From: DATKBT01 sp035546295
GTDB lineage: Bacteria; Acidobacteriota; Thermoanaerobaculia; Multivoradales; Multivoraceae
DNA: 64,000 nt
Direction of reading: 5' to 3'
Assembly (NCBI GenBank): GCA_035546295.1
Contig: DATKBT010000058.1
Coordinates: 31,495 to 95,494, forward strand
Every line of letters starts with the position of its first letter. Position 1 is the first letter of the stretch. The translations under genes were made by a program, and so were the position numbers. Shown here in pieces: positions 50,291 through 63,529 of this stretch. The notes under the pieces were generated by a model that saw only the letters and a program-made list of their open reading frames with translations, made no database searches and was not told where the DNA came from.

Positions 50291-52801
50291 ATGACCGAGG
50301 CGGAGAGCGAAGCGGAACGAAGCCAAGGTGAGTTTCTCGCCGAAGATCGCGGCGTGGTCGACGCCGACTCCTGGCGGGCGCTCGAGGTCGACCGGGTGCT
50401 CGGTATCGTCGCTCGCTGTGCGAGCAGCGACCTCGGCGCGACGATCGTGCGCCGCCTGCGGCCGATCCGTGATCCCGACGCGCTGGCCGCGGCCCAGGAG
50501 CTCCAGCGTCAGGCGGATCGCCGCCTCGCCGGTGGCCACACGCTGGCGCCGGCGCTGGGCGAGCCGGTCGCCGAGCTGCTCGAGAGAGTCGGCGCCTCCG
50601 TCTCCACCTCCTCCGACTCCACCTCCTCCGACTCCATCGAGCCGGTCTGGTTGATCCGCCTGGCGTCGGCTCTCGACGCGGCCTGCTCGGCGGTCGCGGC
50701 CGCCCACGATGTCGCCGGCGAGCTTCCCGAGCTCGCCGCGATCGCGGAGGGCGTCGGGCGCGACACCGTGCGCGACCTCCGGCAGTCGGTCGAGAAGATC
50801 CGGCGCATCCTCGATGCGCGCGGCGAGGTCCGAGCCGACGCCAGCCCGCGGCTCGAGCGCCTGCGCGCGAAGGCGCGTGAGCTCCGCGACGAGCTCTACG
50901 GCTCGTTCGAGCGCTACGTCGAAGACCACCGCGACGTGCTCGGTGAGGAGACGATCTCGCAGCGCGAGGGGAGGCTCGCCGTGCTGCTGCCAGCGGGACA
51001 CCGGGGGCGTCTCGACGGGCTGGTGCACGCGCGCTCGGCGACCGGTCGCAGCTACTACTTCGAGCCGCTCGAGCTGGTCGACCGCAACAACGACCTGCAG
51101 GGGACGCTTGCCGACGAGGACGCCGAGCGCCACCGGCTGCTCGCCGAGCTCGAGCGGCGCGTGCGCGAGCAGGCGCGGGAGATCGCGGAGGTCTTCGCGG
51201 TCTACGCTCGCCTCGACGCTCTGCAGGCGGCTCACCGTTTCGCGGCGGCGCTCGATGGCGTCCTGCCCGAGATCGTGGAGGAGCCGCCCCGGCTGCTCCA
51301 GGCGCGCCACCCGCTGCTCGATCCGGCGGTCGCCGCGCTGCGCGAGGCCGAGCTCGGCATCGCCGGCAACCGTAGGGCCGTCGTGCCGATCGACCTCGAC
51401 TTCGACGAGGATCGCGTCCTGGTGGTGACCGGCCCGAACGCCGGCGGCAAGACGGTCACGCTCAAGACGCTGGGGCTGCTGTGCGTCCTCGCGCAGTGTG
51501 GTCTGCCGGTGCCGGCGGCGTCGGGAACCCGGCTGCCGCGGCTCGAGCGACTGGTCGCGGTCGTCGGCGACGAGCAGAACATGCTGGCGGACCGCTCGAC
51601 CTTCAGCGCGCATCTGCAGCGCTGGCGCGACGCCTGGCAGGCGGCGGGTCCGGGCAGCCTGGTGCTGATCGACGAGCTCGGCTCCGGCACCGATCCGCGA
51701 GAAGGCGCGGCGCTCGCCCTGGCTCTGCTCGAGAGCCTCAGCGAGCGAGGGGGCCTGGCGCTGTTCACCACCCACCTCATCGAGGTCGCGGCTGCCGCCT
51801 ACCGGCTCGAGGGCGCGCGCTGCCTGGCGATGGAGTTCGATCCCGAGACCTCGCGTCCGACCTTCCGCCCGCGCAGCGGCCCGCCGGGAGGCAGCGAGGC
51901 GCTCTCCCTGGCTCGCCGGCTCGGGCTGCCCGAGGAATGGCTCGGCCGCGCCGAGGCGCTCCTGGGAACCGAGCAGCGCGATCTGCGGCGCCTGATCGAG
52001 GAGGCCGAGGAGCTGCGCGGCACGCTGGAGCGCGAGCGCGCGCATCTCGAGTCCTTGCGCCTCGACCAGGAGACGCTCAACCGGCGGCTGGCCGAGGAGC
52101 TCAGTGAGCAGGAGCGGGAGCGCAAGGCGCTGCGCCGCAGCGTCGAGGCGGAGCTGGTGACCTTCCGGCGGCAGGTGCGCCAGCGGCTCGGAGAGGAGGC
52201 CCGCCGGCTGCGTGCCGCGGCCGACACGGCGTCCGAATCGCCCCGGCGTGCGACGGAAAAGGCCGAGGCCCGCATCCTCGAGGGCGCTCCGCGACCGCCG
52301 GAGCCACTGGTGCTGCGCGACGACCTGGGCGCGATCGAGGTCGGCGACCAGGTGCGCCACGCGACTCTGGGCTGGAGCGGCCGGGTCGAGCGGCTCGACG
52401 GCGAGCGGGCGGTGGTGGCGGTTCGCGGCAAGCGGGTGACCTGCGGGCGCGGCGAGCTGGCCGCGATCGCGTCGCCCCGCCCCTCTCCTGCTCCCCGCTC
52501 CTCCGAGCAGGCGAGGGGCGGGGGCGGCGTGGCGACGCCGGAAACGCCCGACGTGCCGCTCGAGCTCAACCTGGTCGGCCAGCGGGTGGCGCCGGCGCTC
52601 GACCGCCTCGACGACTATCTCGACCGCGCGCTCCGCGCCAACGTGGAACAGGTCCGAGTGATCCACGGTCACGGCAGCGGCGCGCTGCGGCGCGCGGTGC
52701 GCGAGCACCTGGCTGGTCACCCCGCGGCCGCCGGATTCGAGGCGGCGGCGCCGGAAGAGGGGGGCGACGGCGCGACCAGGGTGACGCTCGCCGGAAGTTG
52801 A
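50291..52801 (+). CDS. mutS2: Endonuclease MutS2
   Basis: MutS2 is a MutS-like ATPase with a C-terminal Smr nuclease domain; relatives suppress recombination or rescue collided ribosomes. The 836 residues show the MutS core with LEVDRVLGIVA at the start, Walker A GPNAGGKTVTLKT at about 380-392, VLIDELGSGTDPREGAALA (Walker B), the helical region 560-640, a KOW-like part (LGAIEVGDQVRHATLGWSGRV), and the Smr domain at 750-836 with VRVIHGHGSGALRRAVREHL. A low-complexity insert TSSDSTSSDS at about 105-114 comes from a 15-base tandem duplication. The ATG at 50291 follows the terminator hairpin by 15 bases. Confidence 0.96.
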   Translation: MTEAESEAERSQGEFLAEDRGVVDADSWRALEVDRVLGIVARCASSDLGATIVRRLRPIRDPDALAAAQELQRQADRRLAGGHTLAPALGEPVAELLERVGASVSTSSDSTSSDSIEPVWLIRLASALDAACSAVAAAHDVAGELPELAAIAEGVGRDTVRDLRQSVEKIRRILDARGEVRADASPRLERLRAKARELRDELYGSFERYVEDHRDVLGEETISQREGRLAVLLPAGHRGRLDGLVHARSATGRSYYFEPLELVDRNNDLQGTLADEDAERHRLLAELERRVREQAREIAEVFAVYARLDALQAAHRFAAALDGVLPEIVEEPPRLLQARHPLLDPAVAALREAELGIAGNRRAVVPIDLDFDEDRVLVVTGPNAGGKTVTLKTLGLLCVLAQCGLPVPAASGTRLPRLERLVAVVGDEQNMLADRSTFSAHLQRWRDAWQAAGPGSLVLIDELGSGTDPREGAALALALLESLSERGGLALFTTHLIEVAAAAYRLEGARCLAMEFDPETSRPTFRPRSGPPGGSEALSLARRLGLPEEWLGRAEALLGTEQRDLRRLIEEAEELRGTLERERAHLESLRLDQETLNRRLAEELSEQERERKALRRSVEAELVTFRRQVRQRLGEEARRLRAAADTASESPRRATEKAEARILEGAPRPPEPLVLRDDLGAIEVGDQVRHATLGWSGRVERLDGERAVVAVRGKRVTCGRGELAAIASPRPSPAPRSSEQARGGGGVATPETPDVPLELNLVGQRVAPALDRLDDYLDRALRANVEQVRVIHGHGSGALRRAVREHLAGHPAAAGFEAAAPEEGGDGATRVTLAGS

Positions 52802-52868
52802 TCCGGCCTTCGGCCCGTGCGGAGAGGTTCCTTTCCGAAGCGGTCATCCCGTACGCTTCGAGGTCGCG

Positions 52869-54623
52869 ATGGGATTCGACGACAGCTTCGTCCAGTCGGT
52901 TCGTGACGCCATCGACATCGTCGACCTGGTCTCGGATCACACGCGCCTCGAGAAGCGCGGCCAGAGACTCCTCGGTCTGTGCCCCTTTCACAAGGAGAAG
53001 ACTCCCTCGTTCTCGGTCGACGCCACGCAGGGACTCTTCTACTGCTTCGGCTGCGGCGCCGGCGGCGACGCCTTCAAGTTCCACATGCAGGTCACGGGGG
53101 ACGACTTCCCGGCGGCGACCGAGGCGCTCGCCCGCCGGTTCGGAGTTCTCCTGCCGCAGCGCTCTTCGCGGGATCGCGCGGCGGAGCAGACCGCTTCGGT
53201 GCTCGAGGACGCGGAGCGTTTCTTTCGCGATCGGCTCGCGCGCTCGAGCTTCGCGCGGCGCTACCTCGAGCAGCGCCGGATCGCGCCCGAGCTGATCGAG
53301 GCCTACGGGCTCGGCTACGCCCCCGACGAGTGGCGGGCGCTGCTCGACGCGCTGTCGCCCCGCCACCCGGTCTCCAGCCTCGAAGCGGCCGGGCTGCTGA
53401 GCCGTTCGGAGCGCGCGCCGGACCGCCCCTACGATCGCTTCAGGAACCGGTTGATGTTCCCGATCCGCTCGCCCTCGGGCCGGTTGCTGGCGTTCGGCGG
53501 CCGCACTCTCGGCGACGATCGCGCCAAATACGTCAACACGCGCGAGACCGAGGCCTTCCAGAAGGGGCACGTGCTCTACGGTCTCGACCGTGCCCGCGCT
53601 TCGATCCGCGAGGCCTCGCGCGCGCTCCTGGTCGAGGGCTACTTCGATGCGCTGGCGGCGGTCGCCGCCGGAATCCCCTGGACGGTGGCGTCGATGGGGA
53701 CCGCTCTGACCGCGCAGCAGGCGCGCCTGCTCGGCCGCTACGCCGACGAGGTCGTGATCGGTTACGACGGCGACCGCGCCGGCGAGGAGGCCAGCTCGAA
53801 GGCGCTGCCGACCCTGCTCGAGCAGGGACTGGTCGTCCGCCGCGCTCGCTTCCCGGCGGGCCAGGATCCCGACTCGCTGCGGCTCGAGGAGGGGCCGGAT
53901 GCGGTGCGCGAGATCGTCGAGGGGGCCCCCGACTTCGTCGACCTCGAGCTCGATCGCCTGCCCGCCGGCATCGCCGATCAGCCGCGGCGACTCGCGGAGG
54001 CCGTGGAACGCGTGCGCCCGCTGCTCGAAGCGGTGCGCATCGAGAGCGTTCGCCTCGCCTACCAGCGGCGCGCCGCCGAACGGTTGGGTGTGCAGGTGGG
54101 AGTGCTCGGCGGCGGCGCGGTCGAGCTCTTTCGCCGGCGAGGCGCGCTGGCGGAGCGCGCGTCGAGCTCGACGTCGCCGGGGCGTGGGCTCGAGGAGCAG
54201 TTCCTGCTTCTGCTGCTGGCGGGGGTCGAGCCCTCGCCACCGCCATCGCCCGAGGCGGTCTGGGACGACGACGCTCGGACCCTGTACCAGGCCTGGCTGG
54301 AGGCGCGGGCGAGCGGTCCGGTGGACGGCGACGCGCTGGCACGTGGCTTGCCCCCTGGAAACGCGGCCTCGACGTTGCTTGCGAGGCTGCGTGTCGATTT
54401 GCCAGAATCGCCCACTGGTCTCGAGCTGGAGCTCGAGGAATGTGTTCGGGAGCTGGAGCGCAGACTCAAGAGCACGGAGAAGAAGAGATTGGCGCACAGG
54501 ATCCGTGAAGCCGAGCGAGCGGGCGATCGCCAGCTGATCGCCGAGCTGATCGAGACGCAGATGCGGGAGCACGAGCGCCGCCGCCGAGAAGAGACCCGAG
54601 AAACCACCGGACGGGATCGCTAG
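52869..54623 (+). CDS. dnaG: DNA primase
   Basis: DnaG makes RNA primers for replication. The 584-residue protein has the N-terminal zinc-binding domain (CPFHKEKTPSFSVDATQGLFYCFGCGAGGD; residues about 38-66 in outline), the catalytic core with NRLMFPIRSPSGRLLAFGGR, TOPRIM acids in LLVEGYFDALA and VVIGYDGDRAGEEAS, and a C-terminal helicase-binding helical region that is Glu/Arg-rich (LELELEECVRELERRLKS). It begins 68 bases after mutS2 and is followed by rpoD after 15 bases, the classic dnaG-rpoD order. Confidence 0.97.
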   Translation: MGFDDSFVQSVRDAIDIVDLVSDHTRLEKRGQRLLGLCPFHKEKTPSFSVDATQGLFYCFGCGAGGDAFKFHMQVTGDDFPAATEALARRFGVLLPQRSSRDRAAEQTASVLEDAERFFRDRLARSSFARRYLEQRRIAPELIEAYGLGYAPDEWRALLDALSPRHPVSSLEAAGLLSRSERAPDRPYDRFRNRLMFPIRSPSGRLLAFGGRTLGDDRAKYVNTRETEAFQKGHVLYGLDRARASIREASRALLVEGYFDALAAVAAGIPWTVASMGTALTAQQARLLGRYADEVVIGYDGDRAGEEASSKALPTLLEQGLVVRRARFPAGQDPDSLRLEEGPDAVREIVEGAPDFVDLELDRLPAGIADQPRRLAEAVERVRPLLEAVRIESVRLAYQRRAAERLGVQVGVLGGGAVELFRRRGALAERASSSTSPGRGLEEQFLLLLLAGVEPSPPPSPEAVWDDDARTLYQAWLEARASGPVDGDALARGLPPGNAASTLLARLRVDLPESPTGLELELEECVRELERRLKSTEKKRLAHRIREAERAGDRQLIAELIETQMREHERRRREETRETTGRDR

Positions 54624-54638
54624 GGCCGAACGGTCCAG

Positions 54639-56348
<1,710 letters not shown>

Positions 56349-56579
56349 TTCGCGACCGGGACCGCGATCCGAGCTGGGGCGTCATCCCCCGGCGGCGGCG
56401 CGCAGGATCCGCTCGAGGCGAGGCAAGGCGCGACACGGCCCGGTCCGGTGCCCGGTCGAAGAGGCGGGATCGCGTCCACGGTCGGGCCCGACGGCCTCGC
56501 CCGGCGGCGTTGACACGGCCTTCTCGGGCTCTTAGCATCTTCGGTTCCGGCCGGCTGTCTCGTCGGCCCGCAGTCGTGT

Positions 56580-56654
56580 TCCTCGGTAGCTCAACGGTAG
56601 AGCGTTCGGCTGTTAACCGAAATGTTGGGGGTTCGAATCCCTCCCGAGGAGCCA
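56580..56654 (+). tRNA. tRNA-Asn (anticodon GTT)
   Basis: Acceptor stem TCCTCGG/CCGAGGA, D arm GCTCAACGGTAGAGC, anticodon stem TTCGG/CCGAA around CTGTTAA (anticodon GTT), T arm GGTTCGAATCC, discriminator G and an encoded CCA. All stems pair. It stands alone 230 bases after rpoD. Confidence 0.97.
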
Positions 56655-56862
56655 CCCCGCCTCCCCGCTGATTCCTACCCGAGGCCGAATCCCGCGTCCG
56701 CATTCTCGTGGACCCGGCCTCTCCGGCTCATGCCGTGCTCCCCACAGAGCGATGACGGCTTGATGCGACCCGATCTACGATCTCGTCGGTTCCGCTCCGA
56801 GTTCCTCCGAGGAGGCCTGTGAGAGCTTCTGAGGGCAATACCTGGAGGGAGAAGGAACCGAA

Positions 56863-58482
56863 ATGGCATCGATCGTGAACGTCACCGGCCCGCTCTCCGA
56901 CCTGGCCGACTCCGCGCGCGAGGGCGCCGTCTTGCGCAACCTCGCTCCTGCCCTTCTCTACGAGGAGGCGGTCCGTCGCGACGAGGCGCTGATCACGGCC
57001 GCGGGGCCCCTGCTCGCGGTCACCGGCGAGCACACCGGGCGCTCACCGAACGACCGTTTCCTGGTCCGCCGGCCCGGCAGCGAGAGCGAGCGCGAGATCC
57101 AGTGGGGCCCCGTCAACCGGCCGCTCGAGCCCGAGAAGCTCGAGCGCCTCGCCGAGAAGATCGTGTCCCGTGCTCAGGGCATCGACCTGTTCGTGTTCGA
57201 GGGCTACGCTGGCGCCGATCCCGCGACCCGCATCAAGGTCCGCGTCGTCACCGAGCGGGCATGGCACTCGCTGTTCGCCCGCAACATGTTCATCCGCGAG
57301 ACCGACGCCTCCCGCCTGGAGGGCTTCGAGCCCGACTTCACGGTCATCGACCTGCCGAGCGTCCAGGCCGACCCCGCCACCGACGGTACCCGCAGCAGCA
57401 CCTTCGTGGTGCTCGACCTCGACGCCCACGTGGCGTTGATCGGCGGCACCGAGTACGCAGGCGAGATCAAGAAGAGCGTCTTCTCGGTGATGAACTACCG
57501 GCTGCCGAGGCGCGGGGTGTTGAGCATGCACTGCAGCGCCAACTACGGCGCGGACCGCGATGACGTGGCGCTCTTCTTCGGGCTCTCCGGCACCGGCAAG
57601 ACGACGCTGTCGGCGGATCCCGGACGCATCCTGATCGGCGACGACGAGCACGGCTGGGGCGACCGCGGCATCTTCAACGTCGAAGGGGGCTGCTACGCCA
57701 AGGTGATCCGTCTCGATCCCGAGGGCGAGCCCGCGATCTACGCCACCACTCGCACCTTCGGCACCGTGCTCGAGAACGTGGTGTGCGACCCCGAGACGCG
57801 GGTGCTCGATCTCGACGACGACTCGCTCACCGAGAACACGCGCTCCTCGTATCCGCTCGGCCAGCTCGACAACGTCGATCTCGGCGGCATCGCCGGCCAC
57901 CCGCGAGCGGTGGTCTTCCTCACCTGCGATGCCTTCGGCGTGCTGCCGCCGATCAGCCGGCTCGACGACGCCCAGGCCGCGTATCACTTCCTCTCGGGCT
58001 ACACCGCCAAGGTCGCCGGCACCGAACGCGGCGTCACCCAGCCCAAAGCGACCTTCAGCGCCTGCTTCGGCGCGCCGTTCATGCCCCTCGATCCGGCGCG
58101 CTACGCGATGATGCTGAGCGAGAAGCTGAGGCGCCACGATGTGTCGGTCTGGCTGGTCAACACCGGTTGGACGGGCGGTCCGTTCGGCGTCGGCCGGAGG
58201 ATGCCGCTCCAGGCCACCCGGCGCATAGTGAACGCCGTGCTGTCCGGCGATCTCGATGGCTCGCAGATGCGCGTCGACCCGGTGTTCGGCTTGAGGACGC
58301 CGCTGTCGATCGAGGGTGTCGACTCGGCGGTCCTCGACCCCCGCGGCACCTGGTCCGACACCGCCGCCTACGACGCGAAGCTGCGCGAGCTGGCCGCGAT
58401 GTTCGCGGTCAACTTCCGCCAGTTCGAGGCGACCGCCCCGGAATCGGTGCGCAACGCCGGCCCGAGGCCGGACGCGAGCTGA
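56863..58482 (+). CDS. pckA: Phosphoenolpyruvate carboxykinase (ATP)
   Basis: PckA turns oxaloacetate and ATP into PEP, CO2 and ADP, the entry into gluconeogenesis. The 539 residues match the ATP-type enzyme: GEHTGRSPNDRFLV, FxRxMFIR-like LFARNMFIRE, GGTEYAGEIKKSVFSVMNY, the P-loop FGLSGTGKTTLSADP at about 238-252, GDDEHGWGDRGIFNVEGGCYAKVI (metal and substrate), ENVV, SSYPLGQLDNV, VFLTCDAFGVLPP and VWLVNTGWTGGPFGVGRRM. AAGGAA lies just before the ATG. With acs and the glyoxylate enzymes it supports growth on acetate or fatty acids; acs follows 210 bases later on the same strand. Confidence 0.97.
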   Translation: MASIVNVTGPLSDLADSAREGAVLRNLAPALLYEEAVRRDEALITAAGPLLAVTGEHTGRSPNDRFLVRRPGSESEREIQWGPVNRPLEPEKLERLAEKIVSRAQGIDLFVFEGYAGADPATRIKVRVVTERAWHSLFARNMFIRETDASRLEGFEPDFTVIDLPSVQADPATDGTRSSTFVVLDLDAHVALIGGTEYAGEIKKSVFSVMNYRLPRRGVLSMHCSANYGADRDDVALFFGLSGTGKTTLSADPGRILIGDDEHGWGDRGIFNVEGGCYAKVIRLDPEGEPAIYATTRTFGTVLENVVCDPETRVLDLDDDSLTENTRSSYPLGQLDNVDLGGIAGHPRAVVFLTCDAFGVLPPISRLDDAQAAYHFLSGYTAKVAGTERGVTQPKATFSACFGAPFMPLDPARYAMMLSEKLRRHDVSVWLVNTGWTGGPFGVGRRMPLQATRRIVNAVLSGDLDGSQMRVDPVFGLRTPLSIEGVDSAVLDPRGTWSDTAAYDAKLRELAAMFAVNFRQFEATAPESVRNAGPRPDAS

Positions 58483-58692
58483 TCGGCGCGGCGGTGAGCG
58501 CCGCGGCGGTTCTTCCTCTCGCCTCGCACCGGGGCGGCGGCTGCAGGCGGCGAGCGGGCGGGCGTCTCGGGCCCGAGGGCTCCCTCGGGACCTTTCCGAG
58601 CCGGGATCGGAGGGCGCCGGCGGCCCGGCGAGCGGCGCGCTCCCTCGCCATCACCGGGTAAGCTCCTACGGTTCCAGGAAGGAGACCCGCAC
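58483..58692. other. Gap between pckA and acs
   Basis: A 210-base gap with a good ribosome site AGGAAGGAG at its end, about 6-9 bases before the acs ATG. I see no clear terminator for pckA. Confidence 0.4.
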
Positions 58693-60624
<1,932 letters not shown>

Positions 60625-60805
60625 TCTCCGCACGCGCTGGCGGCGCTGCAGCGCCGCGGCGCACGGCGACCAGGACGCGCGGCGGCGTCGACCGCGGCTC
60701 GACCGGGTCGCCGTCCCCGGGACTTGAGGGGGGTGAAACGCGCCGCCGGAGGAGCGGGACGGGATAGGCTCCCGCTCGCCTCCGCAACCGCCCCCGACAC
60801 TCCCG

Positions 60806-62125
60806 GTGCCGCCTGTCCTCCAGCGCCTCGGCCTGCACACGCCCCAGCTGCGCGCATGGGCGATGTACGACTGGGGGAACTCGGCGTTCTTCACCCTGGT
60901 GGTCACCGCGGTCTATCCGATCTGGTTCCAGGACGTCGCGGCGGCCGGCCTCGACGACGCAGTCGCCACCGCCCGCTACGCGCAGTGGACAGCGGTGGCC
61001 TTGATCGTCGTCGCCGTGGTGTCACCGTTGGTGGGCGCGGTCGCCGACGCCTCGGCGACGCGCAAGCGGTTCCTGGCGCTCGGGCTGGGGATCGGCGTGG
61101 TCTCGACGGCGCTGCTGGCGGTGCCGGCGGAGGGCACCTGGCGCGTCTCGCTCGCGCTGTTCGCGATCGCCAACGTCGGCGTGCTGCTCAGCCTGGTGCT
61201 CTACGACTCGCTGCTCCCCCATATCGCGAAGCGCGACGAGATCGACCGCGTGTCGACGGCGGGCTACGCGCTGGGCTATCTCGGCGGCGGGCTCGCGCTG
61301 GCGCTCTGCCTCGCCGTGATCCTGATGCCGGAGCGCTTCGGCCTGTCGGGCACCGCGGCGGCGACTCGGCTCTCCTTCGTGGCGGTCGCGATCTGGTGGC
61401 TGCTGTTCTCGATCCCCCTGTTCCGGCGCGTGCCGGAGCCGCCGCGGCGTCTCGAGCCCGACGAGAGCGGCCGCCAGGCGCCGCTGCGTCTCGCCGTCAC
61501 GCGCCTCGGCGAGACGCTCGGCGAGCTGCGGCGCGAGCGCCAGGCCTTCCTGCTGCTGATCGCGGTCCTCGTCTACAACGACGGGATCACCACGATCTAT
61601 CGGATGGCCACCATCTACGGGCGCGAGATCGGGCTGCCCCAGAACCACCTGATCGCGGCCGTGCTGCTGGTCCAGTTCGTGGGCATCCCGTTCGCCTTCC
61701 TGTTCGGCCAGATCGCAGGCCGCTTCGGCGCCAAGCGAAGCATCCTGGGCGCGCTCGCCATCTACCTCGGGATCAGCGCCTTCGGCTACGCGATCGAGAC
61801 CGTGACGCAGTTCTACGTTCTCGCCCTGGCCGTGGCGTCGGTCCAGGGGGGCGTTCAGGCGCTCTCGCGCTCGCTGTTCGCGAGCATGATCCCGCAGCAC
61901 AAGTCCTCCGAGATGTTCGGGTTCTACTCGGTCGCCGAGCGCTTCGCCGCCGTGCTCGGCCCGGCGGTGTTCGGCATCACGGCGGCAGCTTTCGGCTCGT
62001 CGCGCTACGCGGTGCTGTCGGTGATGGTGTTCTTCTTGGTCGGGGGGTTGCTGCTGATGCGCGTCGACGTCGAGGAGGGCCGGCGCGCGGCGCGCGCCAA
62101 GGAGGAGGGCCTCCACCCGGCCTGA
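60806..62125 (+). CDS. UMF1/Atg22-type MFS transporter
   Basis: A 439-residue major facilitator protein of the UMF1 (Atg22-like) group. The signature YDWGNSAFFTLVVTAVYPIWF stands at the first helix, followed by SPLVGAVADASATRKRFL, NVGVLLSLVLYDSLLPHIAKRDEIDRVSTAGYALGYLGGGLAL (in outline), and in the second half NDGITTIYRMATIYGREIGL and QGGVQALSRSLFASMIP. It has twelve predicted membrane segments. The substrate is unknown; relatives are linked to amino acid export. GTG start. The AI-2E family gene follows 21 bases downstream and may be in the same operon. Confidence 0.9.
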   Translation: MPPVLQRLGLHTPQLRAWAMYDWGNSAFFTLVVTAVYPIWFQDVAAAGLDDAVATARYAQWTAVALIVVAVVSPLVGAVADASATRKRFLALGLGIGVVSTALLAVPAEGTWRVSLALFAIANVGVLLSLVLYDSLLPHIAKRDEIDRVSTAGYALGYLGGGLALALCLAVILMPERFGLSGTAAATRLSFVAVAIWWLLFSIPLFRRVPEPPRRLEPDESGRQAPLRLAVTRLGETLGELRRERQAFLLLIAVLVYNDGITTIYRMATIYGREIGLPQNHLIAAVLLVQFVGIPFAFLFGQIAGRFGAKRSILGALAIYLGISAFGYAIETVTQFYVLALAVASVQGGVQALSRSLFASMIPQHKSSEMFGFYSVAERFAAVLGPAVFGITAAAFGSSRYAVLSVMVFFLVGGLLLMRVDVEEGRRAARAKEEGLHPA

Positions 62126-62146
62126 CGGAGGTATACGCTTGCGGCG

Positions 62147-63415
62147 ATGGTCGAACGCCGCCGAGACTCCACCCGTCTTCTCTTGGGCGCCGCCAGCATG
62201 GTGGTCCTGGTCGCCGGCCTCAAGGCCGCCTCGACCATCCTGGTGCCGTTCATGGTGGCCCTGTTCGTGTCCTTCCTCTCGCTGCCGCTCCTCTTCTGGC
62301 TGCAGCGCAGGGGGCTGCCGAGCTGGCTGTGCGTCGCCTTCACGATCCTCGCGGACGTCGCGGTGCTGGCCGGCGCCGGCTTTCTGGTGTCGACCTCGGT
62401 GAACGACCTCGCCCGCGAGTTCCCGGGCTACGTCCAACGCTTCCGCAGCCTCGGCGACGAAGGTGTCGAATGGCTCGAGGAGCGGGGCGTCCCCGCCAAG
62501 CGCTGGCTCCAGCTCGAGGACGCCGCCGAGGTCCGACCACCGACCGACGTGCGGGGGGTCGAGATCGTCGGCGAGCCCGACGGCACTCCGGAGCTGCCGG
62601 AGGACGGCTCGGCCCAGGCGTGGTGGTTCAACCTGTTCGACCTCGACTCGGTGGTCGACCTGACCAATCGCGCGCTGCGCGGCGTCGCCGCGGCGCTCTC
62701 CAATGCCGTGATCGTGGTGCTGATCACGACCTTCATCCTCGCCGAGGTGGCGAGCTTCCGGGACAAGATCCGGCTCGCCTTCGGCAGCACGCGAAGCGCC
62801 GATCGGCTGACCGAGGTTACCGAGGACCTCCGGCGCTACCTCGGGATCAAGACGGTGGTGAGCCTGTTCACGGGGCTCCTGCTCGGCACCTGGGTCGGCA
62901 TCCTCGGAGTCGACTTCGCGCTGCTGTGGGGTCTGCTCGCCTTCGGGCTCAACTTCATCCCCAACCTGGGGTCGATCATCGCCGCGGTGCCGCCCTCGCT
63001 GCTCGCGCTGGTGCAGCACGGCCCCGGAACCTTCCTGCTCGTGGCTCTCGGCTTCCTGGTGGTCAACATGGCGCTGGGCAACATGGTGGAGCCGGCCTTG
63101 ATGGGGCGCCGTCTCGGTCTCTCGACGCTCGTCATCTTCCTCTCGCTGGTCTTCTGGGGCTGGGTCTGGGGGCCGGTCGGAATGCTGCTGTCGGTGCCGA
63201 TCACCATGACCGCCAAGATCCTGCTGGAGAGCAGCGAGCAGTACCACTGGATCTCGGTGCTGCTGGGCGACGCGCGGAGCTCGACCCGCCGCCGGCGTCG
63301 CCAGACGCCGGCGGGGCGCCGCAGCCCGGAGGAGTCCGAGGGGACCGGGCCGGTGGAGGGACGCGCGCCCGCCCTGGCCGATCCCGAGCCGAGGCCGACC
63401 GACGTCGGCCACTGA
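62147..63415 (+). CDS. AI-2E family transporter/permease-like protein
   Basis: A 422-residue membrane protein with the AI-2E family (TqsA/PerM) layout: two helices near the N-terminus, a periplasmic helical part (FPGYVQRFRSLGDEGVEWLEERG, in outline), then further helices with ALLWGLLAFGLNFIPNLGSIIAAVPPSLLAL, the family signature FIPNLGSI, and GNMVEPALMGRRLGLSTLVIFLSL followed by GPVGMLLSVPITMTAKI. The substrates vary in this family; quorum-signal transport is proven only for a few. The loop at about 135-165 holds an unusual VEIVGEPDGTPELPED insert. The C-terminus is basic and disordered. Confidence 0.9.
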   Translation: MVERRRDSTRLLLGAASMVVLVAGLKAASTILVPFMVALFVSFLSLPLLFWLQRRGLPSWLCVAFTILADVAVLAGAGFLVSTSVNDLAREFPGYVQRFRSLGDEGVEWLEERGVPAKRWLQLEDAAEVRPPTDVRGVEIVGEPDGTPELPEDGSAQAWWFNLFDLDSVVDLTNRALRGVAAALSNAVIVVLITTFILAEVASFRDKIRLAFGSTRSADRLTEVTEDLRRYLGIKTVVSLFTGLLLGTWVGILGVDFALLWGLLAFGLNFIPNLGSIIAAVPPSLLALVQHGPGTFLLVALGFLVVNMALGNMVEPALMGRRLGLSTLVIFLSLVFWGWVWGPVGMLLSVPITMTAKILLESSEQYHWISVLLGDARSSTRRRRRQTPAGRRSPEESEGTGPVEGRAPALADPEPRPTDVGH

Positions 63416-63446
63416 GTGATTGTCCACGCAGCGCGTTCGGCGGCCC

Positions 63447-63497
63447 TTGAACCGGCGGGCGTGGGCTGCTACCCTCAATCAGGACCAAGTCGGTCCT
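63447..63497 (+). promoter_or_regulatory. Promoter and dyad of the SUF regulator gene
   Basis: TTGAAC at 63447-63452, a spacer of 17, and TACCCT at 63470-63475 form a plausible promoter. The dyad AGGACC-AAGTC-GGTCCT (63481-63497) covers the expected start of transcription and could be the binding site of the regulator itself. Confidence 0.5.
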
Positions 63498-63529
63498 CTT
63501 TGGCGCCGACCGGCGCCGGCAGCTTGCTC

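Noticed and set aside
49985..52720. Reading frame of about 910 codons opposite mutS2
   Set aside because: Antisense shadow of mutS2; composition follows the codon bias of the real gene.
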